DNA of 9,971 nt from the NCBI GenBank assembly GCA_964431205.1, contig CAYSIX010000161.1, positions 1 to 9,971 of the forward strand, given 5' to 3'. A model generated the notes under the pieces. It was not told where the DNA came from, did no database searches, and saw nothing but the letters and a program-made list of their open reading frames with translations. This document shows positions 1 to 5,475 of the stretch, in pieces. A program made the translations under genes and the position numbers. This stretch comes from CAYSIX01 sp964431205. GTDB taxonomy: Bacteria > Planctomycetota > Phycisphaerae > Phycisphaerales > Phycisphaeraceae. Each line of letters opens with the position of its first letter. Positions within the stretch are counted from its first letter, which is position 1.

Positions 1-979
1 CCGACAGCAGCAGCCCGGCCTTCCGCGGCCACTTGCCGATCGCCAACGCCTCGGCCGCCTCCCGCCAGCGAGTCGGCCCATCCCCTCGCAGCGACTGCCG
101 GCCCGTCACCCCCCACGCGCAGTCCATGTCCAGAACCCGGTCAAACGCGACCGAGACGTCCCGTCGCCCCGCCGGCGTCTCGATCGCGATCGCCCCGTCC
201 ATCGCCTCGATCCGCCACCACAGCCAGATCAGCAGCTCGTTGCCCAGAAAGTCCTTCTCGTCCACCGCCTTGAGCGTCCACGGCACCACCGGCAGCTCCA
301 CGTCGTGGTGCGGCAGGCCCTCCTCGTCCAGGTCCGCCCGGGCCTTGGCCGGCGGCGTCGTGAAGGCCGAGGGCAGCAGGTCTTCGTAGTCACGGCCGCG
401 CCCAAGACCGCGCAGATGCTGGCCCGCACGCGCCCCGGCCGTCAGCGGCGACAGCTCAACCCCGAACGCCTCTCGCATGCACCGCGCCAGCGCCTCGGTC
501 ACCGACTGGCCGCCCGACCCGCTGTACACCGTCTGCGCCGACAGGTCCCACAGCACCGGCACCAGCTTCGACCGGCGGAACTTGCCCGAAGCCAGGTCCT
601 CGTGCATCTGACGGTCGGCCAGCTCCGCCGCCTCCCGCTTCTGGCCCCGCGTGGCGTACCCCGACGGGTTGGCGTCGGCCGCCGCCTGCTCGTTGATCAG
701 CCGGTACGCCCGCTTGACGTCCGCCGGCACCTTGTGCGTGTCGATCCGCAGGGCGAACAGCAGCCGCGGGCCGTAGCCGTTCTTCTCGTAGTCGAACGCC
801 GTGTCGAACAGGTGGGCGCCGGTGACGAAGCCGGCCTCGACCTCCTCCGGGGCGCCGATCGCGTGCTCCTTGAAGGCGTGCTCGGCGAGGGTGCTCAGGA
901 GCGAGTCGTCCACGGCCGAGGGAGCGTCACCGCTGACCGCGAGGCGTACGAAGCTGACACGTCCGCTGTTGAATGCCAT
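1..979 (-). CDS. rdgC: RdgC-like recombination-associated protein, C-terminus cut by window edge
   Basis: An open minus-strand frame runs from ATG at 979-977 to the left edge without a stop, giving 326 residues. Seen: start MAFNSGRVSFVRLAV; AGFVTGAHLFDTAFDYEKN at about 49-67; LLFALRIDTHKVP near 73-85; GKFRRSKLVPVLWD at about 132-145, then TVYSGSG; the signature FLGNELLIWLWWRIE at about 244-258; and GKWPRKAGLLLS at the cut end. This order resembles RdgC-type proteins, in particular a planctomycete branch recalled as having FLGNEF-LWLWY and GK-PRKAGL. E. coli RdgC, about 300 aa, is a ring-shaped DNA-binding protein that modulates RecA; the same role here is inferred. No clear Shine-Dalgarno precedes the ATG (only GCAGGGG about 12 bases away). 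It diverges from the protease gene. The assignment is from remembered motifs, without an alignment. Confidence 0.65.
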   Translation of the reverse strand, partial: MAFNSGRVSFVRLAVSGDAPSAVDDSLLSTLAEHAFKEHAIGAPEEVEAGFVTGAHLFDTAFDYEKNGYGPRLLFALRIDTHKVPADVKRAYRLINEQAAADANPSGYATRGQKREAAELADRQMHEDLASGKFRRSKLVPVLWDLSAQTVYSGSGGQSVTEALARCMREAFGVELSPLTAGARAGQHLRGLGRGRDYEDLLPSAFTTPPAKARADLDEEGLPHHDVELPVVPWTLKAVDEKDFLGNELLIWLWWRIEAMDGAIAIETPAGRRDVSVAFDRVLDMDCAWGVTGRQSLRGDGPTRWREAAEALAIGKWPRKAGLLLS

Positions 980-1309
980 GGCCGGAGGGTAGCCCCTGCG
1001 ACGGGGCGGGCCAGCGAGCGCGGGCTGTCCGACAGGCCGCGACAGCTTTTCCACAGGCCGCCCCGACCGAGAAATTCTGCTTCCGCCGGGCCCGGCCGGT
1101 CGATAAAATGGGTAAGGACACCCGCGACCTGTCCATACCACTCCCGCAGCCGCAACGTCGGCATACTTGCGATCCCAAGGGGCAGCGCGTCGCGGGTTCT
1201 TTTCTGCGCCCATCGAGCCGATCCGGCTGGCCCAAACGCCGCCGTGGGGTAAACTTGAGCGTTCGCGCGCCTGAACCAGACGATCGCCTCGTCCCGGAAC
1301 GGAGGTGGG
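980..1309. other. Divergent intergenic gap between rdgC-like and protease genes
   Basis: This 330-bp stretch separates two divergent starts, so both promoters should lie here. No convincing -35/-10 pair is visible. Weak -10-like sequences on the plus strand are TAAAAT at 1104-1109 and TAAACT at 1250-1255, neither with a good -35 hexamer at 17 bp. The AT-rich patch at 1101-1113 stands out in an otherwise GC-rich region. Frames crossing the gap on either strand have low-complexity Arg/Ala/Pro-rich translations and look like chance frames. Confidence 0.5.
1301..1306 (+). promoter_or_regulatory. Shine-Dalgarno of the S8 protease gene
   Basis: GGAGGT lies three bases upstream of the ATG at 1310-1312. 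It is a strong match to the anti-Shine-Dalgarno and supports this start over any later in-frame codon. The resulting N-terminus also gives a sensible signal peptide. Confidence 0.8.
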
Positions 1310-2791
1310 ATGCCCCTGGCCCGACTCGGGCACCGGTTGGACCGGAGATGGCGTGACCGCGCCGCGGTCGCGGCGATCGCTGTCACGCTGCTCGGCCCGG
1401 CGCCGCACGCCGCCGCCAACCGCGACGCCGCCGACACCATCAACGCCGACGACCTGGCCCCCGGCGGGTCGCTGGGTCTGAACCTCACCGGCGACGGCGT
1501 CACCGTCGGCATCTGGGACGGCGGCCGCGTCCGCCACACCCACCGCGAGCTGGCCGGCCGCGTCACCGTCCTCGACACCGCCCCCTTCCGCGATGACGCG
1601 CACACCACCCACGTCGCCGGCACCCTCGCCGCCGCCGGCATCGACCCCCGCGCCCGAGGCATCGCCCCCGACGCCCGCATCCGCAGCCGCAACTGGCTCA
1701 ACGACCACACCGAGATGCGCACCGACGCCCCCCTGCTCGACATCACCTCCCACTCCTACGGAAACCAGAACAGCCTCGGCGGCGAGTACAACGCCTCGGC
1801 CTTCTGGATCGACGAGGTCCTCTACGACTTCCCCCATCTGCTCAGCGTCTGGGCCGCCGGCAACCAGGGCACACGCGGATTCTTTTCCATCCAGTCCGGC
1901 GGGGGACAGACGGCCAAGAACAGCCTCGTCGTCGGCGCCGTCGAGGACCATCTGCTCGACCCCCACCAGCCCACCCGCATCGAGCCGATCGACTTCTCCA
2001 ACAAGGGCCCGACCCGCGACGGACGGATTCGCCCGGACGTCGTCGCCGGCGGCCGCACCGTCTTCTCCACCTCCGACGCCGCAGACGACGCCTATCGCGT
2101 GCTCAGCGGCACCTCCATGGCCACCCCCGCCGTCAGCGGCGCCGCCGCCCTGCTGCTCCAGCACCACCGAAACCTGCACGCCGGCGACTCGCCCCGCGCC
2201 GCCTCCCTCAAGGGCCTGATCGTCCACACCGCCACCGACGCCCACACGCCCGGCCCCGACCCCGTCACGGGCTACGGCCTGGTCAACGCCGCCGAGGCCG
2301 CTGCCTTTCTCACCGAAGACGCCGCCGGCTCGCCCGCCCGTCGCCTCATCGAAGACACCTTCACCGGTGAGGACCGCTCCTGGTCGATCACCGCCACCGG
2401 CGACCCGCTCAAGGCCACCCTGACCTGGACCGATCCGCCCGCGCCGCTCGGCCAGTGGTCCACGCCCCTGGTCCATGACCTCGACCTCCGGATCACCGAC
2501 CCCCACGGCCACACCCACTTCCCATGGACCATCGACCGCCTCCTGGCCGACGCCCCGGCCCGACGCGACCGGCCCGACCACGTCAGCAACCTCGAGCAGG
2601 TCCTGATCGACGCCACCGACCCCGGCCAGACCTACACCATCCACGTCGGCGGCGGCGACTTCACCCAGGATTTTTCCCTGCTGATCTCCAACACTTCCCT
2701 GCTCGTGATCCCCGAGCCGGCGACGCTCGCCCTGCTCAGCCTCTGCCTCGTCATCGCCCGAGACGACCGCCGTCACCGTCGCCGCCCGTGA
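1310..2791 (+). CDS. Secreted S8 (subtilisin-type) serine peptidase with PEP-CTERM anchor
   Basis: A 493-aa exported subtilase. Residues 1-18 are basic, 19-30 hydrophobic, with a likely signal-peptidase site after HAAA near 36. The catalytic domain spans about 55-335: Asp70 in GIWDGG, His98 in AHTTHVAGT, oxyanion Asn185 in WAAGNQG and Ser269 in SGTSMATP. FSNKGPTRDGRIRPDVV (229-245) places it near the KP-43 type of S8 peptidase. The second position of the usual HGTH motif is Thr, and the usual PDVVAPG reads PDVVAGG. A beta-rich domain at about 355-460 (TLTWTDPP, LVHDLDLRITDP) matches the C-terminal domain of KP-43 relatives. The end is a PEP-CTERM signal: PEP at 468-470, a hydrophobic stretch to about 483, then an Arg-rich tail. 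Such signals are processed by exosortase, so the enzyme is probably surface-anchored or transferred to matrix. The substrate is unknown. The coding strand is unusually C-rich compared with its neighbours. Confidence 0.95.
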   Translation: MPLARLGHRLDRRWRDRAAVAAIAVTLLGPAPHAAANRDAADTINADDLAPGGSLGLNLTGDGVTVGIWDGGRVRHTHRELAGRVTVLDTAPFRDDAHTTHVAGTLAAAGIDPRARGIAPDARIRSRNWLNDHTEMRTDAPLLDITSHSYGNQNSLGGEYNASAFWIDEVLYDFPHLLSVWAAGNQGTRGFFSIQSGGGQTAKNSLVVGAVEDHLLDPHQPTRIEPIDFSNKGPTRDGRIRPDVVAGGRTVFSTSDAADDAYRVLSGTSMATPAVSGAAALLLQHHRNLHAGDSPRAASLKGLIVHTATDAHTPGPDPVTGYGLVNAAEAAAFLTEDAAGSPARRLIEDTFTGEDRSWSITATGDPLKATLTWTDPPAPLGQWSTPLVHDLDLRITDPHGHTHFPWTIDRLLADAPARRDRPDHVSNLEQVLIDATDPGQTYTIHVGGGDFTQDFSLLISNTSLLVIPEPATLALLSLCLVIARDDRRHRRRP

Positions 2792-2871
2792 CCCGAACGC
2801 TTCACCCACAACCGCCGGCAGTCCCCGCGCCGCCGGCCAGGTTCGGTCCGCCACGCTCGACGGAGCCGGCG

Positions 2872-2915
2872 CTGGTCTCGAACTGGTCACGAAACTGGTT
2901 GCGAAACTGGTCACG
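2872..2915. repeat. Short tandem repeat, 12-bp period
   Basis: AACTGGT occurs at 2881-2887, 2893-2899 and 2905-2911, exactly 12 bp apart, in units close to CGAAACTGGTCA. A degenerate fourth CTGGT lies at 2872-2876. The last unit also forms GAAAC/GTTTC around a 7-base loop (2904-2919 region). Three copies at fixed spacing could be iterons for a binding protein or a chance slippage product; the sequence does not decide. Confidence 0.6.
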
Positions 2916-3131
2916 TTTCCACCGCGCGCTCCCTCAAACCAGACCAGTCGCGGACATCTCGCCGCAACGACGGAGCCGCGACGACACGACCCGATCCGTT
3001 TCAACCCGCGACTTGACCGGCTGCTGCTCATACCGTTGCGACTCCCGGAAGCGACGTTCCGATCGGCGGCACACGCGTCCGCGGGGCGCAGAAAAAACGC
3101 GCGCCTTCATATTGGGGCGAAACGGCGGTTT

Positions 3132-3141
3132 TGTGCGCACA
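3132..3141. repeat. Perfect 10-bp palindrome TGTGCGCACA
   Basis: TGTGCGCACA reads identically on both strands and sits about 40 bp outside the left end of the IS remnant, in gene-free DNA. It has the form of a dimeric regulator half-site pair, but no promoter or gene next to it supports an operator role, and palindromes of this size arise by chance in GC-rich DNA. Confidence 0.3.
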
Positions 3142-3181
3142 TGGTCGGCCCAGGTGGATTGCGGAGGGTGGCCTGGATGAC

Positions 3182-3198
3182 CGGTCACCGTTCACGCC
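3182..3198. repeat. Left terminal inverted repeat of the IS66 remnant
   Basis: CGGTCACCGTTCACGCC is the inverted partner of 3522-3538, matching at 15 of 17 positions. The stop codon of the truncated transposase frame (TCA on the plus strand at 3192-3194) lies inside it, as expected for a transposase gene that ends at the element tip. Confidence 0.8.
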
Positions 3199-3482
3199 AA
3201 CCGCGGGACCGGTTGGCCGGCCGCGTGGTGTCGGATGGCACGCACGAGGTAATCGAACAGCGGTCGGCCCCGCCGGCGGCAGGTCTCGCGGACCCTCAGG
3301 AAGCGTTCGAGCCAGCGTGAGCCGGCCTTGCGCTTCGCGCCGCGGCCCCAGCGGCTCGAACCCGCCTTGCCCGGCGTCGGCCTGACGATGTCGCTCGACG
3401 GCGGCCTGGAAGACGTGGGCGAATCCTTGCTCCACGCCGCGACCCCAGCCTCCAGCTCAGCGATACGGGCGTCCCTGTCCAC
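3192..3482 (-). pseudogene. IS66 transposase (TnpC) remnant, N-terminus fused in frame to C-terminus
   Basis: A 96-codon minus-strand frame starting at GTG 3482-3480. Residues 1-43 are the IS66 transposase start: RIAELEAGVAAW (coiled-coil leader), then SKDSPTSSRPPSSDIVRPTP, the family's N-S-S-K-P-P-S-S-D-type signature. Residues 54-96 are its extreme C-terminus: RWLERFLRVRETCRRRGRP, FDYLVRAIRHHAAGQPVPRLA. The zinc-finger region, the DDE catalytic core and everything between are absent; family members are commonly 430-530 aa. The junction, near KRKAGSRW, preserves the reading frame with no stop. An inverted repeat, GTTCGAGCC at 3305-3313 and GGCTCGAAC at 3353-3361, brackets the junction and may have promoted the deletion. 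A stable 96-aa product is possible but unproven; without the catalytic core it cannot transpose DNA itself. Confidence 0.85.
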
Positions 3483-3521
3483 GGCGACATCATCGGATCG
3501 ATCCCGCCCAACTCGCCCGTG

Positions 3522-3538
3522 GGTGTGAACGGTTACCG
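3522..3538. repeat. Right terminal inverted repeat of the IS66 remnant
   Basis: GGTGTGAACGGTTACCG, the inverted partner of 3182-3198. It lies about 40 bp upstream of the transposase remnant's GTG start and 18 bp before the TPR gene's extended -10 element. Confidence 0.8.
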
Positions 3539-3556
3539 TGTGTCATCAGCGGTCCG

Positions 3557-3565
3557 TGCTATACT
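3557..3565 (+). promoter_or_regulatory. Predicted extended -10 promoter of the TPR lipoprotein gene
   Basis: TGCTATACT contains the extended -10 dinucleotide TG, one spacer base and TATACT, a 5/6 match to TATAAT. Transcription would start near 3571-3573, leaving a leader of about 107 nt before ATG 3680. No good -35 is present: the hexamer at 17-bp spacing (3537-3542) reads CGTGTG and straddles the tip of the IS66 remnant. An extended -10 can work without a consensus -35. The leader holds a possible GTGGCC/GGCCAC stem (from about 3622 to 3649). Confidence 0.5.
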
Positions 3566-3668
3566 CACCGCATCTCGTTGATCGAACTTGGCCGAACGCC
3601 CTTGTCAGGGTAGAAGTGTTTGTGGCCGATCAGGCGCCGGTGGGGCCACTGTCTTTCTCCCATATACC

Positions 3669-3672
3669 AGGA
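3669..3672 (+). promoter_or_regulatory. Shine-Dalgarno that fixes the TPR lipoprotein start
   Basis: AGGA lies 7 bases before ATG 3680-3682. An in-frame TTG at 3620 would add 20 residues (MWPIRRRWGHCLSPIYQEHA) ahead of the signal peptide and has no such site. The ATG places the basic residue and hydrophobic core correctly for a lipoprotein signal. Confidence 0.65.
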
Positions 3673-3679
3673 ACACGCA

Positions 3680-5386
3680 ATGTACTACCGATTGGCAGTG
3701 ATCGTCGGGTGCCTGGTCGGGGTTGGGGCCTGCACGCCGTCGGTGTCGGACCCGCAACCCGGATCAACCGCCGCACAAGCCCCCGCTCGGATCGAATACC
3801 AGGTTGGCCAGAGCGGCTCGCGGCTGGAAAAGAGCCTCGCCACGCACCACTTCAAGATCACCACCGACTCCCCCGAGGCGCAGGCGTGGTTCAACCAGGG
3901 CCTGGTCCTGGTGTACGGCTTTAACCACGGCGAGGCGATCCGGGCGTTTCAGGAGGCGGCCGCCCTGGACCCCGGCGCCGCGATGGCCTGGTGGGGCATC
4001 GCTTACGCCAACGGTATGCACATCAACATTCCGGAGATGAGCGAGGCCCAATGGCGGGATTCCCACGCCGCCGCCCATCGGGCGCTCGCCGAGTTGGACG
4101 ACGAATCCGAAGTGGAGCGGGCACTGATTCATGCGGTCGTGAAGCGGACGGCCTGGCCCGTGCCCGCGGAACAGCGTCCGTACGACGAGGCGTACGGCCA
4201 GGCGATGGAACAGGTCTATGCCAGGTTCGGTGAGCATCCGGACGTCGCGGTGCTGTACGTCGAGGCCATGATGAACCTGCAGCCGTGGGACTACTGGACG
4301 CCCCAACTGACGGCCAAGGGACGGACGGCCGACTTTGTCGGGGCGTTGGAGCGAACGCTGGCGTCGCATCCGACGCATCCCCAGGCGGCGCACCTGTACA
4401 TCCACGCGATGGAGGCGGGGCCGAACCCGGGCAAGGCCGAGCAGGCGGCGGACTCGCTCCGGGAACACGCCCCGGCTGCGGGTCATCTGGTCCACATGCC
4501 CTCGCACCTCTACGCCCGCATCGGACGGTACGCCGACGCGACGATCGCGAACGAGGCCGCGGTCGCGGCCGACGATGCCTATTTCCGGGTCGGCACCGAC
4601 CCGGGCACCTACTACATCTACCACGCCCACAACCTTCACTTTCTCGCGTTCGCGTCGATGATGGAGGGTCGCTATGGGCCGGCGATCGCCGCCGCCCGCC
4701 GGTTGGAGGTCGCCGTGCCGGACCCGGTGCTGGACGAAGTGGCCTTCCTGATCGAAGGGATCATCCCGACGACACGGCACGTGCAGATTCGCTTTGGCAA
4801 GTGGCGGGACATCCTCAGTGAGCCGGCGCCCCCGGAGAATCGGCCGATGATGCGGGCGATTCACCACTATTCCCGTGGCATCGCCCTCGCCGCGCTGGGA
4901 CGCACCGAGGAGGCCCGCCGGGAGATCAGGCTCTATGAGGCGCAGACCCAGCGCGTTCCGACGGACTGGTGGGTCTTCTCCAACAAGGCCCACGACGTGT
5001 TGCCCATCGGCCGGCTCATGCTCGAAGGCGAGCTGGCCTACCGCGAGGGCCGACTCGAGGACGCCTGGGCAGCCTTGACGAAGGCGATCGAGCACGAGGA
5101 CGCCCTGCTGTATGACGAGCCGCCCGGCTGGATGATCCCGGTGCGTCACTCGATGGGCGCCCTGCTGATGGAGACCGGCCGGTACAAGCGAGCGGAGAGA
5201 CTGTACCGCGAGGATCAGGCCGACCACCCGGGCAACGGTTGGTCACTGTTGGGATTGCAGCAGTCGCTGCAGGCCCAGGGCCGGAACGGCGAGGCCGCCG
5301 CGATCGCCCCGAAGCTCGATCAGGCGTGGATTCGGGTCGAGCAGCGGCCGACGAGCTCCTGCATGTGTGCGCCGAACGTGAATTGA
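3680..5386 (+). CDS. TPR-repeat lipoprotein, conserved family of unknown function
   Basis: A 568-aa predicted lipoprotein. Signal: MYYRLAVIVG at the start, with lipobox VGAC and acylated Cys18, then a Pro/Ser/Ala linker to about 45. TPR-like helical pairs are visible at about 68-101 (AWFNQGLVLVYGFNHGEAI), 394-427, 445-478, 483-516 and 519-552. The centre is rich in conserved-looking His: AAHLYIHAMEAG near 236-247, HLVHMPSHLYARIGRYADA at 269-287, YYIYHAHNLHFL near 311-322 and IHHYSRG at 394-400. The end is SSCMCAPNVN with Cys561 and Cys563. I recall a widespread bacterial TPR family with the HMPSH motif and an SSCxC tail; it has no assigned function that I know. The His clusters and CxC suggest metal binding or a redox partner, which is inference only. 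It is monocistronic and convergent with the nifJ operon. It has no visible catalytic domain. Confidence 0.9.
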   Translation: MYYRLAVIVGCLVGVGACTPSVSDPQPGSTAAQAPARIEYQVGQSGSRLEKSLATHHFKITTDSPEAQAWFNQGLVLVYGFNHGEAIRAFQEAAALDPGAAMAWWGIAYANGMHINIPEMSEAQWRDSHAAAHRALAELDDESEVERALIHAVVKRTAWPVPAEQRPYDEAYGQAMEQVYARFGEHPDVAVLYVEAMMNLQPWDYWTPQLTAKGRTADFVGALERTLASHPTHPQAAHLYIHAMEAGPNPGKAEQAADSLREHAPAAGHLVHMPSHLYARIGRYADATIANEAAVAADDAYFRVGTDPGTYYIYHAHNLHFLAFASMMEGRYGPAIAAARRLEVAVPDPVLDEVAFLIEGIIPTTRHVQIRFGKWRDILSEPAPPENRPMMRAIHHYSRGIALAALGRTEEARREIRLYEAQTQRVPTDWWVFSNKAHDVLPIGRLMLEGELAYREGRLEDAWAALTKAIEHEDALLYDEPPGWMIPVRHSMGALLMETGRYKRAERLYREDQADHPGNGWSLLGLQQSLQAQGRNGEAAAIAPKLDQAWIRVEQRPTSSCMCAPNVN

Positions 5387-5475
5387 TCTTGGAGATGGCG
5401 GCTCGCTTCGATTGGCCGGGCGGGTGCTCCGCCTCATCGGCACGCAGGACAAGTCGGCGACGGTGGCCGGGCCGA
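5387..5475. terminator. Convergent gap with a weak GC hairpin
   Basis: An 89-bp gap between two converging stop codons, where a bidirectional terminator would be expected. The best candidate is GGCGG at 5419-5423 pairing with CCGCC at 5429-5433 around a 5-base loop, extended by one G-U pair. No T tract follows on either strand, so it is not a canonical intrinsic terminator; Rho-dependent termination or chance structure are alternatives. Confidence 0.25.

Larger units (their letters stand above)
2792..3181. other. Gene-free gap downstream of the protease
   Basis: About 390 bp with no supported gene. Frames that cross it translate to Arg/Pro/Ser-rich low-complexity sequence with no recognisable motif. 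It holds a GCCGGC/GCCGGC potential 6-bp stem at 2814-2819 and 2832-2837 without a T tract (a poor terminator candidate for the protease), a 12-bp tandem repeat at 2872-2915, a GGCGC/GCGCC stem with an A-rich loop at 3085-3105, and a perfect palindrome at 3132-3141. It ends at the outer edge of the IS remnant and may be decayed or insertion-prone DNA. Confidence 0.6.
3182..3538. mobile_element. Internally deleted IS66-type insertion sequence (mini-element)
   Basis: This 357-bp unit has both ends of an IS66-family element but almost none of the middle. The ends carry inverted repeats: GGTCACCGTTCACGCC at 3183-3198, and the complement GGTAACCGTTCACACC at 3537-3522, 14 of 16 identical plus one more matching outer base pair. 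Between them a minus-strand frame encodes the first about 43 and last about 43 residues of the transposase. Full IS66 elements are several times longer, so roughly 400 codons are gone. No tnpA or tnpB is present; I recall tnpC-only members in the ISBst12-like subgroup. No 8-bp target duplication is visible. It cannot encode an active transposase but could be moved in trans if a full relative exists in the genome. Confidence 0.85.

Noticed and set aside
1047..1055. TTTTCCACA, one mismatch from the DnaA box TTATCCACA
   Set aside because: It is a single box with no others nearby, no AT-rich unwinding region and no dnaA or dnaN, so it does not support a replication origin.
305..1252. 315-codon plus-strand frame opposite the RdgC-like gene, running into the intergenic gap
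   Set aside because: It is Arg/Val/Leu/His-rich and repetitive, without a domain. The minus-strand frame has a consistent protein-like sequence.
2524..3180. 218-codon plus-strand frame containing an RNWS-type repeat
   Set aside because: It overlaps the end of the protease gene in another frame and is mostly Pro/Arg low complexity; the RNWS repeat is only the translation of the 12-bp DNA repeat.
3620..3679. Upstream TTG start for the TPR lipoprotein
   Set aside because: It would put 20 residues before the signal peptide and has no Shine-Dalgarno, whereas ATG 3680 has AGGA at good spacing and gives a proper lipoprotein N-terminus.
3764..5227. 487-codon open frame on the minus strand opposite the TPR gene
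   Set aside because: Its translation is Arg/Val/Gly/His-rich with no motif, a usual antisense shadow of a GC-rich gene. The plus strand has a lipobox, TPR repeats and family motifs.
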